A stretch of 64,000 nt of DNA from Diaphorobacter nitroreducens (GCA_003755025.1 RJVL01000002.1:124001-188000); one strand, 5' to 3'. Shown: positions 32,929-42,100, counted from the first letter of the stretch. Translations and numbers: made by a program. Notes: a model not told the origin generated them from the letters alone.

Positions 32929-34119
32929 ATGAATCCAAACATCCGCCCCCTTGACGGCATCACCGTCGTCTCGCTGGAACACGCGGTGGCCGCGCCGTTC
33001 TGCACGCGCCAGCTGGCCGACCTGGGCGCGCGCGTCATCAAGGTGGAGCGCCCCGGCAGCGGCGACTTCGCGCGCGGCTACGACCAGCGCGTGAAGGGCC
33101 AGTCGTCGCACTTCACCTGGATCAACCGCAGCAAGGAGAGCCTGGCGCTCGATGTGAAACAGCCGCAGGCCAAGGCCGCGCTGCTGCAACTGCTCCAGAC
33201 CGCTGACGTGTTGGTGCAGAACCTCGCGCCCGGCGCGGCCGCGCGCATGGGCCTGTCGTATGAAGCGCTCAAGGCGCACAACCCCAAGCTCATCGTGTGC
33301 GACATCAGCGGCTACGGCGCCGACGGGCCGTACCGCGACAAGAAGGCCTATGACCTGCTGATCCAGAGCGAGGCGGGGTTCCTCTCCGTCACGGGCACGC
33401 CCGAGACGCCATCCAAGTCCGGCATCTCGGTGGCCGACATTGCCGCGGGCATGTATGCCTACACCAACATCCTGTCGGCCCTGCTGCTGCGCGGCAAGAC
33501 GGGCGAGGGCAGCCACATCGACGTGTCCATGCTCGAAGCCATGGGCGAGTGGATGGGCTATCCGATGTACTACGCCTTCGACGGCGCGCCACCGCCGCCG
33601 CGCACCGGCGCATCGCACGCCAGCATCTACCCCTATGGCCCGTTCGTGGCGGGCGATGGCAAGACGGTGATGCTGGGCCTGCAGAACGAGCGCGAATGGA
33701 AGGCCTTTTGCGACACCGTGCTGCAGCGCCCCGAGGTGGCCACAGACGCGCGCTTCTGTTCCAACGCCCAGCGCAACGCCCACCGCGACGCGCTGCAGGC
33801 GCTGATCCTGCAAGAGTTCTCCACGCTCAGCGCCGCCCAGGTCGTCGAGCGGCTGGACCAGGCGGGCATCGCCAACGCCCGCGTGAACGACATGGCCGAC
33901 CTGTGGGCGCACCCGCAGCTGGCCGCACGCCAGCGCTGGAGCGACGTGGATTCCCCCGTGGGCCGCATCCCGGCGCTGCTGCCGCCCGGCGTGAACAGCG
34001 CGTTCGATTACCGCATGGATGCCGTGCCCGCCGTGGGCCAGCACAACGCCGCCATCCTGGCCGAGCTGGGCTGGAGCGCCGAGCAGATCGACGCCCTGCA
34101 GGCCCCGCAACCTCTTTGA
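32929..34119 (+). CDS. CaiB/BaiF CoA-transferase, candidate itaconate CoA-transferase
   Basis: A 396-residue class III CoA-transferase. The opening PLDGITVVSLEHAVAAPFCT and RVIKVERPGSGDFARGYD are standard; the catalytic Asp is in SVADIAAGMYAYTNIL, followed by GEGSHIDVSMLEA. By position in the cluster it should load CoA onto itaconate (or a related C5 dicarboxylate) from succinyl-CoA. Close relatives act on mesaconate, citramalate and oxalate, so substrate is an inference from neighbours. Confidence 0.87.
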   Translation: MNPNIRPLDGITVVSLEHAVAAPFCTRQLADLGARVIKVERPGSGDFARGYDQRVKGQSSHFTWINRSKESLALDVKQPQAKAALLQLLQTADVLVQNLAPGAAARMGLSYEALKAHNPKLIVCDISGYGADGPYRDKKAYDLLIQSEAGFLSVTGTPETPSKSGISVADIAAGMYAYTNILSALLLRGKTGEGSHIDVSMLEAMGEWMGYPMYYAFDGAPPPPRTGASHASIYPYGPFVAGDGKTVMLGLQNEREWKAFCDTVLQRPEVATDARFCSNAQRNAHRDALQALILQEFSTLSAAQVVERLDQAGIANARVNDMADLWAHPQLAARQRWSDVDSPVGRIPALLPPGVNSAFDYRMDAVPAVGQHNAAILAELGWSAEQIDALQAPQPL

Positions 34120-34127
34120 CGCAAAAA

Positions 34128-34160
34128 CCATAGCTGCTAGCGCTTGATACGCCTGCCCGG
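34128..34160. repeat. Palindromic repeat family A, copy 8 (left half)
   Basis: CATAGCTGCTAGCGCTTGA is an intact left arm; the right arm is replaced by CCTGCCCGGG. It lies in the 50-base gap between CoA-transferase and MmgE/PrpD genes. Confidence 0.55.
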
Positions 34161-34169
34161 GAGCCCGAA

Positions 34170-35534
34170 ATGAAGCAAGAAACCCAAGTCACCATCCATC
34201 CCCTGGCCCAGTTTGCCGCCACGCTGCAGTGGAGCGACGTGCCCGCACCCGTGCAGCGCCGCACCGAAGACCTGTGGGTGGACTGGTTCGGCTCCGTGCT
34301 CGCCGGCTGCCGCGCGCGGCCCGTGGCCAGCATCACGCGCTTTGCCCTGTCGCAAGGCCCTGCCAGCGGCCCGGCCGAGGTGATCGGCCACGGCGCCACC
34401 AGCAGCCCCATGATGGCCGCGCTGGCCAACGCCGCGGCCAGCCATGTGGCCGAGCAGGACGATGTGCACAACGGCTCGGTGTTCCACCCGGCGGCCGTGG
34501 TCTTTCCGCCCGCGCTGGCCGTGGCGCAAAGCATCGGCGCCAGCGGCGCGCAGCTCATGGCGGCCTGCGTGGCGGGCTATGAGGTCGGCATCCGCGTGGG
34601 CGAATTCTTGGGCCGCAGCCACTACAAGGTGTTCCACACCACGGCCACGGCCGGCACGCTGGCGGCAGCCGCTGCCGTGGGGCGCCTGCTGGATCTCACG
34701 CCCGCGCAGATGCAGCACGCCTTTGGCTCGGCCGGCACGCAGTCGGCGGGGCTGTGGGAATTTTTGCGCACCGCGGCCGACAGCAAGCAGCTGCACACGG
34801 CCCACGCCGCCGCGGCCGGCCTGATGTCCGCCTACCTGGCCCAGGACGGTTTCACCGGCGCGCAGGACATTTTTACCGGCCCGCAGGGCCTGGCCGCGGG
34901 CATGTCCAGCGATGCCAACCCGGCCAAGCTCACCGAGGGCCTGGGCACCCGCTGGGCCACGGCCGAGACATCGTTCAAGTGGCATGCCTCGTGCCGCCAC
35001 ACGCACCCCGCGGCCGACGCGCTGCAGCAGGTGATGCGCGAGCACGGCCTGGCGCCCGCCGACATCGCACAGGTGACCTGCCATGTGCACCAGGGTGCCA
35101 TCGACGTGCTGGGGCCGGTGGTCTCGCCCACCACGGTGCACCAGTCCAAGTTCTCCATGGGCACGGTGCTGGCATTGGCCGCACGCTTTGGCCATGCGGG
35201 TTTGACCGAATTCGACGAGCAGTTCCTGGCCCCGGACACTGTGACCTTGCGCGAGAAGGTGCGCATGGTGCTGGACCCCGAGGTGGACGCCGCTTACCCG
35301 CAGCGCTGGATCGGCAAGGTCACCGTGCAGACGACCGACGGCCGCACGCTGGCCGGGCGCGTGGAAGAGCCCAAGGGGGACCCCGGCAACACCCTCTCGC
35401 GCGAGGAACTCACGGCCAAGGCCCTGCGCCTGGCCGCCTACGGCGGCGCGGTGTCCGACGCGCAGGCCCGGGCGGCCGTGCAGCACCTGTGGCAAGTACA
35501 GGAGTGGCCGCGCACGCAGCATCTGCTGGGCTGA
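34170..35534 (+). CDS. MmgE/PrpD family protein
   Basis: A 454-residue member of the family containing 2-methylcitrate dehydratase and cis-aconitate decarboxylase. Landmarks are DLWVDWFGSVLAG near the start, AEQDDVHNGSVFHPAAVV with the catalytic-region His, and FKWHASCRHTHPAADALQQ. It has a homologue at the same place in the Pseudomonas itaconate locus. Possible roles are making or isomerising an unsaturated tricarboxylate or dicarboxylate that feeds the CoA-transferase; no specific reaction can be claimed. Confidence 0.9.
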   Translation: MKQETQVTIHPLAQFAATLQWSDVPAPVQRRTEDLWVDWFGSVLAGCRARPVASITRFALSQGPASGPAEVIGHGATSSPMMAALANAAASHVAEQDDVHNGSVFHPAAVVFPPALAVAQSIGASGAQLMAACVAGYEVGIRVGEFLGRSHYKVFHTTATAGTLAAAAAVGRLLDLTPAQMQHAFGSAGTQSAGLWEFLRTAADSKQLHTAHAAAAGLMSAYLAQDGFTGAQDIFTGPQGLAAGMSSDANPAKLTEGLGTRWATAETSFKWHASCRHTHPAADALQQVMREHGLAPADIAQVTCHVHQGAIDVLGPVVSPTTVHQSKFSMGTVLALAARFGHAGLTEFDEQFLAPDTVTLREKVRMVLDPEVDAAYPQRWIGKVTVQTTDGRTLAGRVEEPKGDPGNTLSREELTAKALRLAAYGGAVSDAQARAAVQHLWQVQEWPRTQHLLG

Positions 35535-35622
35535 CCAGTGGTCCCGCCTGCGCCGCGGCCCATGATCCCCCCAGGGGCGCAGAAGACGCCCCCTTCACCA
35601 CCACCGACAAGGAGACACACGC

Positions 35623-36630
35623 ATGACCGCACGCTTCATCCCGATTTCCCGACGCACCACCTTCGGCGCCATCGCCGCAGCCTGCGCGGCGCTGGCCTTG
35701 GGCGGCCCTGCCGCCGCCAACACCTGGCCTGAAAAGAACGTCACCCTGGTCGTGCCCTACAGCGCCGGCGGCCCCACCGACGTGGTGGCGCGCCTGCTGG
35801 CCGTGCCCATGGGCCAGTCGCTGGGCCAGACGGTGGTGGTGGAGAACACCGTGGGCGCGGGCGGCACGCTGGCGCCCGCGCGCATCGTGCGCTCCAAGCC
35901 CGACGGATACACCATCCTGATCCATCACATGGGCATGGCCACGGCCCCGGCGCTGTACAAGAAGCTGCCCTATGACCCGCTCAAGGACTTCGAGTACATC
36001 GGGCAGGTGCTGGATGTGCCCATGACGCTGCTGTCGCGCAAGGACTTCCCTGCCAACACCTTCCCCGAGCTGCTGGACTACGTGAAGAAGAACCAGGACA
36101 AGGTATCGCTGGCCAACGCAGGCGTGGGTGCCGTGTCGCAGCTGTGCGGCATGCTGTTCATGCACCAGGTGGGCGTGAAGCTGACCACCGTGCCCTACAA
36201 GGGCGCCGGCCCGGCCATGAACGACCTGATGGGCGGCCAGGTGGACCTGCTGTGCGACCAGACCACGCAGACCGCACCCGTGATCCAGGACGGCAAGCGC
36301 GCCAAGGTGTTCGGCGTGACCACGCCGCAGCGCCTGGCATCCATGCCCAACATTCCCACGCTGGACGAGCAGGGGCTCAAGGGCTTCGACGTGAAGGTGT
36401 GGCACGGCATGTACGCCCCCAAGGGCACGCCCAAGGACGTGATCGAGAAGCTCAACAAGGCATTGAACGTGGCGATCAAGGACGAGAACGTGAAAAAGCG
36501 CATCGCCGAGCTGAGCTCCGACCTGGTCTCACCCGAGAAGGCCACGCCCGAAGGCCTGCGCAAGCACCTGGAAGCCGAGGTGGCGCGCTGGGACAAGGTC
36601 ATCAAGGCCGCCGGCGTGAGCGCGGAGTAA
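35623..36630 (+). CDS. Bug/TctC-family substrate-binding protein in the itaconate-like operon
   Basis: A 335-residue binding protein with signal peptide containing ISRRTTFGAI and cleavage near AAA-NTW. Family opening WPEKNVTLVVPYSAGGPTD is intact, then ENTVGAGGTLAPARIV and PYKGAGPAMNDLMGGQVDL. Its placement inside the operon, where Pseudomonas has TRAP transporter genes, suggests it binds itaconate or a related C5 acid. A short hairpin (GCCCCGGC/GCCGGGGC, 36644-36672) follows the stop. Confidence 0.9.
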   Translation: MTARFIPISRRTTFGAIAAACAALALGGPAAANTWPEKNVTLVVPYSAGGPTDVVARLLAVPMGQSLGQTVVVENTVGAGGTLAPARIVRSKPDGYTILIHHMGMATAPALYKKLPYDPLKDFEYIGQVLDVPMTLLSRKDFPANTFPELLDYVKKNQDKVSLANAGVGAVSQLCGMLFMHQVGVKLTTVPYKGAGPAMNDLMGGQVDLLCDQTTQTAPVIQDGKRAKVFGVTTPQRLASMPNIPTLDEQGLKGFDVKVWHGMYAPKGTPKDVIEKLNKALNVAIKDENVKKRIAELSSDLVSPEKATPEGLRKHLEAEVARWDKVIKAAGVSAE

Positions 36631-36693
36631 TCTCGCCCGTTTTGCCCCGGCTGGCACGCTGCCGGCCGGGGCGCTTGCACCACAAGGCACCCC

Positions 36694-37071
36694 ATGATCG
36701 ACCGGCTGGACCACCTCGTGCTCACCACCGCCCATGAGGCGCAGTGCGTGCACTTCTACTGCACCGTGCTGGGCATGGCGCTGCAGACCTTTGGCGAAGG
36801 CCGCAAGGCCTTTGTGTTCAACGGGCAGAAGATCAACCTGCACATCCAAGGCCGCGAGTTCGAGCCCAAGGCCCTGCACCCCCTGCCGGGCGCGCTGGAC
36901 TTGTGCTTCATTGCGTCCATCCCGCTGGCGCAGGTGCAGCAGCGCCTGGCCGAGCACGGCATTGCCATCGAATGCGGCCCGGTGCCGCGCACCGGCGCGC
37001 GCGGCCCCATCCTCTCGGTCTACGTGCGTGACCCGGACCACAACCTGATCGAAATCTCGGAATACGCCTGA
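36694..37071 (+). CDS. VOC family protein (glyoxalase-like)
   Basis: A 125-residue vicinal-oxygen-chelate protein. Two beta-alpha-beta-beta-beta modules begin at IDRLDHLVLT and LDLCFIAS; potential metal ligands are His7 in DHLVL and the Glu in HNLIEISEYA. It lies 63 bases after the Bug gene. A VOC gene is also part of the Pseudomonas itaconate locus, where its role is undefined; a methylmalonyl-epimerase-like or lyase activity on a CoA ester is conceivable. Confidence 0.86.
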   Translation: MIDRLDHLVLTTAHEAQCVHFYCTVLGMALQTFGEGRKAFVFNGQKINLHIQGREFEPKALHPLPGALDLCFIASIPLAQVQQRLAEHGIAIECGPVPRTGARGPILSVYVRDPDHNLIEISEYA

Positions 37072-37108
37072 CCCGCGCTGTTCCCGCCTCCCTGCTTCCC
37101 TGCTTCCC

Positions 37109-37978
37109 ATGACCGACTCCGTGCGCCACGCCTGCTCCTTCCTCTTCGTTCCCGCCACCCAGCCTGAGCGGCTGCCCAAGGCCCTGGCCAGCGGCGCCGA
37201 CCTGGTGATTGCCGACTGGGAGGACGCCGTGGCCCCCGCCGACAAAGAACGCGCCCGCACCGCCCTGGCCGACGCGCTGGCCGCCCTGCCGGCCCCGCAG
37301 CGCGCACGGCTGCTGGTGCGCATCAACAGCGAGGCAACCCCCTGGTTTGCGGCCGATCTGCAGGCGTTGGCACAACTCACCGCCCAGGGCTTGGCCGGCG
37401 CCGTGGTGCCCAAGGCCGAGCGCGCGCAGACCCTGCAGGCCGTGGCCCGGGCCGCCGGGCCGCAGGCTGCGCTGGTGCCGCTGGTGGAAAGCGTGGCGGG
37501 CCTGGCGGCCGCCGACGCGCTGGCTGCCGCGCCCCAGGTAGCGCGACTGGCCTTCGGGCATCTCGACTTCCAGGTGGACGCAGGCATGGCCTGCGCCGAA
37601 GACGAACAGGAGTTGCTGCCCGTGCGCATGGCCCTGGTGCTGGCCTCGCGCCGCGCGGGGCTGGCCGCGCCCATCGACGGCGTGACGGTGGACACGCGCA
37701 ACCCCGAGCGCATGGGCCGCGATGCCGAGCGCGCACGGCGCATGGGCTTTGGCGGCAAGCTGTGCATCCACCCGGCGCAGGTGCCAGTGCTGCATGCCGC
37801 GTTCGACCCCGATGAGGCTGCCGTGGCCTACGCGCAGCGCGTGCGGCAGGCGCTGGAGCAGGCGGGTGGCGGCGTGTGCGTGCTCGACGGCCGCATGGTC
37901 GATGCACCGGTCCTGGCGCAGGCCGAGCAGACCTTGCTGCGCCACGCACGGGCGCTGCAGCGCCTGGCGAGGGTCTGA
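37109..37978 (+). CDS. CitE-like CoA ester lyase, candidate citramalyl-CoA lyase
   Basis: A 289-residue HpcH/HpaI-fold lyase. CSFLFVPATQPERLPKAL opens the barrel; ADLVIADWEDAVAP carries Mg and CoA contacts, VVPKAE and LVPLVES the catalytic strand residues, LAFGHLDFQVDAG the second metal Asp, and GKLCIHPAQ the C-terminal CoA lid. In the itaconate pathway the corresponding lyase splits citramalyl-CoA to acetyl-CoA and pyruvate. Malyl-CoA or other beta-hydroxyacyl-CoA lyase activity is an alternative. Confidence 0.87.
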   Translation: MTDSVRHACSFLFVPATQPERLPKALASGADLVIADWEDAVAPADKERARTALADALAALPAPQRARLLVRINSEATPWFAADLQALAQLTAQGLAGAVVPKAERAQTLQAVARAAGPQAALVPLVESVAGLAAADALAAAPQVARLAFGHLDFQVDAGMACAEDEQELLPVRMALVLASRRAGLAAPIDGVTVDTRNPERMGRDAERARRMGFGGKLCIHPAQVPVLHAAFDPDEAAVAYAQRVRQALEQAGGGVCVLDGRMVDAPVLAQAEQTLLRHARALQRLARV

Positions 37979-38060
37979 AGGCCCGCTCCGGTTTCGTGCC
38001 TGCAGCTCTGCCGCGCGCCGGCACAATCACCGGCGTGCCCCTACCGTCATTCTTCCCTCG

Positions 38061-39284
38061 ATGAGACTCTCCCGTACACAACCGCTGTGGGTCATGCTGC
38101 TCACGCTGCTGTCGGGCTTTGCGCTGAGCCAGGCTTACCGCACCACCACCGCCATCGTGGCCCAGGGCCTGCAGGCAGATTTCGGCCTGCAGGCTTCCTC
38201 GTTGGGGGCGTTTGCCGGACTGTTTGGTTTGTCGTTCGGCATTGCGCAACTGCTGATGGGCATCGCACTGGACCGCTACGGCCTGCGCCGCACGGTGCTG
38301 GTGGCTGCGCCCCTGGGCATCGCTGGTGCGGCCCTGTCTGCGCTGGCGCCCAGCTATGGCTGGCTGATGGTCGGTCAGGTGCTGATCGGGGTGGGCTATT
38401 CACCCGCCTTCGTGGCCTGCACGCTGTTCATTGCGCGCTATTTCGCGGCCGACCGGTTTGCCTTTTTCTCGGGCCTGAGCATGGGCCTGGGCGGGCTGGG
38501 GTTGCTGTTCACCGGCACACCGCTGGCCTGGGTGGTGCAGCACTGGGGCTGGCGTGCCGGCTTTGGCCTGCTGGCTGGCCTGAGCCTGCTGTCATGGCTG
38601 TTGATTTATGCGCTGGTGCATGAACCGGTACGTGCCGATACCGCACACCGTCCAGCCAGCAGCTGGGGGGAGGCACTGACGGGCATGGGACGGCTCTTTA
38701 CCGTGCCACACACCTGGGGCATCGTGATCCTCGGCATGTCGTGCTATGCGGCCTTTTTGTCGCTGCGCGGCCTGTGGCTGGGGCCTCTGCTGATCGACCG
38801 CTACGGTTTTTCGCTGGTGGACAGTGGCAACGTGGCGCTGGTGTTGTCGCTGATTGCGCTGTTCACCCCCGCCGCTTTCGGCCGCATGGACCCGGGCCCC
38901 GCCCGGCGCCGCACCTGGGTGGGCCGCGCTTCGCTGTCGATGGCCGGCCTGTTCGCCATCATGGCCTGGGTCAACAACGCCCAGGCCACGGTGGCGCTGA
39001 TGATCGCGATGGGGCTGCTGTCAGGCTACAGCATCTTGCAATATGCCGACGTGCGCTCGTCCTACCCCAACGAACAGACGGGACGCGCCCTGTCGCTCTA
39101 CACCATGGCCATGTTTCTGGGGGTGGCGCTGATGCAATCGCTAACCGGCGCCGTGGCCGCCTGGGCCACCAGCGCCGGGCTGGAGCCCTACCGCGCGGTG
39201 TTGCTGTGCATCGCCGCCTGGCTGGCGCTGGCGTCGCTGGCCTTCAGGCTGCTGCCAGCGTCCGCGCTGCTCCAGCAACGGTAA
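38061..39284 (+). CDS. MFS transporter
   Basis: A 407-residue major facilitator with about 12 hydrophobic segments. The start chosen (MRLSRTQPLW) gives a short cytoplasmic N-terminus before helix 1. Loop 2-3 reads GIALDRYGLRRTV, the MFS signature between helices 2 and 3. It follows the CitE-like lyase by 82 bases on the same strand and may import or export a substrate of the operon. It ends 36 bases from the convergent racemase gene. Confidence 0.9.
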   Translation: MRLSRTQPLWVMLLTLLSGFALSQAYRTTTAIVAQGLQADFGLQASSLGAFAGLFGLSFGIAQLLMGIALDRYGLRRTVLVAAPLGIAGAALSALAPSYGWLMVGQVLIGVGYSPAFVACTLFIARYFAADRFAFFSGLSMGLGGLGLLFTGTPLAWVVQHWGWRAGFGLLAGLSLLSWLLIYALVHEPVRADTAHRPASSWGEALTGMGRLFTVPHTWGIVILGMSCYAAFLSLRGLWLGPLLIDRYGFSLVDSGNVALVLSLIALFTPAAFGRMDPGPARRRTWVGRASLSMAGLFAIMAWVNNAQATVALMIAMGLLSGYSILQYADVRSSYPNEQTGRALSLYTMAMFLGVALMQSLTGAVAAWATSAGLEPYRAVLLCIAAWLALASLAFRLLPASALLQQR

Positions 39285-39320
39285 CCAGGGCCGCGCGGGA
39301 GACTGCCCCGCGCAACGCGC

Positions 39321-40433
39321 TCAGCGCTGGCGCCACACGGCCCGCGCGCCGGACTGGCCCAGTCCTTCCATGACCGACTGCGTATGCGCGCCGGGCGCGC
39401 AGGCCTCGCCCGGCTCGTAGGCTGCACCGTCAAAGCGGGGCGCGGGTGCCGCCTGTAGCACCCCCTGGCGTTCGGCATACACATCCCGCGCACGCATGTG
39501 CGGGTGCTGCGCCGCCTCGACGGGGCTGAGCACGACGCCAAAACAGGCGTCGGTGGGCTCCAGCAGCGCCTGCCAGTGCGCACGCGGCTGCGCCAGGAAC
39601 AGCGCGGCCAGCCGCACGCGGCGCACCGGCCAGGCGGCCTTGTCCCATTGCGACCCGGTGAAATCGGGGTCCTCGGCCAGCCCCAGCACCTGCAGCAGCA
39701 GGGTGTAGAACTGCGGCTCGATAGCGCCCACGGTGACGTAATGGCCATCGGCGCAGACATAGGTGTCGTAGAAGGGCGCGCTGTCGTGGATGCTCTGGCC
39801 GCGCACATCGGCCACCAGGCCGCTCTGGCGCGCACTCAGCATCAGGTTCAGCATATGGGCCGAGCCGTCCACGATGGCTGCGTCCACCACCGTGCCGCGG
39901 CCCGTGGCGCGCGCCTGCACGATGCCCGACAGCAGCCCCGTCATCAGGTACATCGCACCGCCGCCGATGTCGCCAAGCACGGCGAAAGGCGAGACGGGCC
40001 GCGCGTCCGCCGGACTGCAGCCCCACAGCGCGCCGCTGACGGCGGCATAGTTCGTGTCGTGCCCCGCACGCGGTGCCAAAGGTCCGCTCTGGCCCCAGCC
40101 CGTCATGCGCCCGTACACCAGGCGCGGGTTGACCGCCATGCACTCCTCGGGGCCCAGACCCAGGCGCTCCATCACGCCAGGGCGCATGCCCTCGATGAGC
40201 GCATCGGCCTCGGTCACCAGAGCCAGCACCAACTGGCGCCCCTCCTCGGTCTTGAGGTCGGCAAACACCGAGCGCTTGCCGCGATTGAGCAAGGCGCCGG
40301 TGGTCTCGCGGCCCTTCGTCTCGCGCACCACGGAAATGACGTCCGCACCCAGGTCGGCCAGGTGCATCGCACAAAACGGCCCCGGCCCCAGGCCGCCAAT
40401 CTCCAGTACGCGCACGCTGTCCAGAACCTTCAC
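39321..40433 (-). CDS. Alpha-methylacyl-CoA racemase-like CaiB/BaiF protein
   Basis: A 370-residue CaiB-fold protein of the AMACR group. The start is a GTG with an AAGGAGA ribosome site four bases upstream; ATG starts would require an unrelated 89-residue extension. The opening is VLDSVRVLEIGGLGPGPFC. The racemase His/Asp pair appears as His in PRAGHDTNYAAVSGAL and Asp in VLGDIGGGAMYLM. It would epimerise 2-methylacyl-CoA so that a stereospecific dehydrogenase can act, pointing to branched-chain substrates. Located 43 bases after the IclR gene. Confidence 0.86.
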   Translation of the reverse strand: MKVLDSVRVLEIGGLGPGPFCAMHLADLGADVISVVRETKGRETTGALLNRGKRSVFADLKTEEGRQLVLALVTEADALIEGMRPGVMERLGLGPEECMAVNPRLVYGRMTGWGQSGPLAPRAGHDTNYAAVSGALWGCSPADARPVSPFAVLGDIGGGAMYLMTGLLSGIVQARATGRGTVVDAAIVDGSAHMLNLMLSARQSGLVADVRGQSIHDSAPFYDTYVCADGHYVTVGAIEPQFYTLLLQVLGLAEDPDFTGSQWDKAAWPVRRVRLAALFLAQPRAHWQALLEPTDACFGVVLSPVEAAQHPHMRARDVYAERQGVLQAAPAPRFDGAAYEPGEACAPGAHTQSVMEGLGQSGARAVWRQR

Positions 40434-40476
40434 GATGTCTCCTTGGTAGATGTTGTATGGGTGGCGGGCGCGGGTA

Positions 40477-41265
40477 TCAGGTGAGGCCGGAGGCCCCGAG
40501 CACGCTCTCCACCGAGCGCACCAGCGTGCGCAGGCGCGGGCCCAGGTCTGTCTCCAGCCGGGCGTACATGGGGCTGAACACCGGCACCGAGACGGCGAAC
40601 ACCCAGAGTTCCCCGTCCTGCGGCTGCGACATGGGCACGGCGATGGATTCGATCTCGCGGTGCAGGTCGCCGTGGCTGCGGCAGAAGCCGTGGCGCGCAA
40701 AGTCGTCGCGCGCGTCCGTCAGGCGCTGCTCCAGCCACGCGGCGCGCTGCGGGTCGTTGCGCTGCAGGTCCTGCAGGTAGGCCTTGCGCTCATCCTCGGC
40801 CATGCCCAGCAGATAGGCGCGGCCCGTGGCCGTGCGCGACAGCGAGATGGGCACGCCGATTTCCTGGCGGAACACGGTGTTTCCCATGCCGTTGGCCAGC
40901 TCCACCATGCACAGCCGGCGCTTGTGGCCCACGGCCAGCTGCACCTGCCCCTCGGTCAGGTCGGCCAGCGCCTGCATGTGCGGCCGGGCGAACTGGCGCA
41001 GGGCCATGCGCGTGAGCACGGGCGAGGACAACTGCAGCAGGCCCAGGCCGGGCACGTACTTGGACAGCCGCTCCGAGTAGCGCAGCAGGCCCAGCTCGCA
41101 CAGCGTGTCCGTCAGGCGAAACAGCGTGGGCTTGGGCAGGCCGGTCAGGTCCATCAGCTCCTTGGCGCTGAGTTCCTGGCACTTGCTGGAGAAGCACCGC
41201 AATATGGAAACGCCACGCACCAGGGCGCTGACCAGTTTGCCGTCCGGATCTGCGTTCACGTTCAC
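40477..41265 (-). CDS. IclR-family regulator
   Basis: A 262-residue IclR protein. Winged helix at about 12-75 (LSAKELMDLTGLPKPTLFRL is the helix-turn-helix), then the GAF-like effector domain with VELANGMGNTVFRQEIGVPISL. It lies within the minus-strand run from thiolase (47069) to racemase (39321), 40 bases after an enoyl-CoA hydratase/isomerase gene. CTCAA-N5-TTGAG at 41272-41286, just before its start, may be its own operator. Likely regulator of this catabolic unit. Confidence 0.9.
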   Translation of the reverse strand: MNVNADPDGKLVSALVRGVSILRCFSSKCQELSAKELMDLTGLPKPTLFRLTDTLCELGLLRYSERLSKYVPGLGLLQLSSPVLTRMALRQFARPHMQALADLTEGQVQLAVGHKRRLCMVELANGMGNTVFRQEIGVPISLSRTATGRAYLLGMAEDERKAYLQDLQRNDPQRAAWLEQRLTDARDDFARHGFCRSHGDLHREIESIAVPMSQPQDGELWVFAVSVPVFSPMYARLETDLGPRLRTLVRSVESVLGASGLT

Positions 41266-41305
41266 ATTGACCTCAAAAAGCTTGAGATTTTCACCTGTTT
41301 CAAAG

Positions 41306-42100
41306 TCAGGTCTGCGGCCACTGGAAGGGCATCGGCCTTTTCTCCAGGAAGCAGCGCACGGCCTCGCGGTGCTCGGGCGTGCCCATGGCCAGGGCCTGGG
41401 CGTTGGCCTCCTGCTCCAGCAGCGACGGCAGGTCGCTCGCGGCCAGCGCGAGCGAGCGCTTGATCAGGCTCAGCGCCACGGGCGATGCGCCCACGAAGCT
41501 GCGCGCAATCGCCTGGGCGCGCGCCTGCAGCGCATCGGGCTCTACCAGCTCGGCGGCAATGCCCAGGCGCAGCGCCTCTTCGGCTTGCACCTCGCGGCCC
41601 GATAGCATGAGCTCTCGCGCACGCTGCACGCCCACCACGCGCGGCAGGGTGTAGAACGCCGCGCAGTCCGGCACCACGCCCACGCGGATGAACGACATGG
41701 CAAAGCGCGCGCGGGTGCTGGCAATGATGAAGTCCGCCGCCAGCGCCAGGCTGAAGCCCGCGCCATAGGCCGCGCCATCCACCGCCGCAATCACCGGCTT
41801 GTCCAGCAGCATCAGGTCCTTGAGCCAGTCGTGCAGGCTGGTCAGGCGCTGGCGCCAGCCGCCGTTGTCCAGCCCGCTGGCGGCGATGTTGGAGAGGTCG
41901 CCGCCCGAGCAGAAATGCGCGCCCGCGCCCGTCAGCACCAGCGCGCGGATGGCCGGGTCGGCCTGCACCTGGCGCACCACCGCGGCCATCTCCCCGCGCA
42001 TGGCGGGGTCGAAGGCGTTGCGCTTGGCGGGGTTGCTCAGGGTCAGCGTGGCCACGCCGTCCTGCACCTCGAAAACGATGCGCTCGTAGGCCTGGCTCAT
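41306..42100 (-). CDS. Enoyl-CoA hydratase/isomerase, PaaG-like
   Basis: A 264-residue crotonase. Oxyanion-hole motifs CSGGDLSNI and YGAGFSLALAADF are present. Neither classical catalytic glutamate is found; FIRVGVVPDCAAFYTLPR has the Asp typical of PaaG-type isomerases. It is therefore better seen as a double-bond isomerase. Its start overlaps the stop of the upstream SDR by 4 bases. That SDR resembles 2,4-dienoyl-CoA reductase, so the pair fits handling of unsaturated acyl chains. Confidence 0.86.
   Translation of the reverse strand: MSQAYERIVFEVQDGVATLTLSNPAKRNAFDPAMRGEMAAVVRQVQADPAIRALVLTGAGAHFCSGGDLSNIAASGLDNGGWRQRLTSLHDWLKDLMLLDKPVIAAVDGAAYGAGFSLALAADFIIASTRARFAMSFIRVGVVPDCAAFYTLPRVVGVQRARELMLSGREVQAEEALRLGIAAELVEPDALQARAQAIARSFVGASPVALSLIKRSLALAASDLPSLLEQEANAQALAMGTPEHREAVRCFLEKRPMPFQWPQT

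Noticed and set aside
32461-34131. A 556-codon open frame on the minus strand
   Set aside because: Antisense to the CaiB-type CoA-transferase and spanning a family-B repeat.
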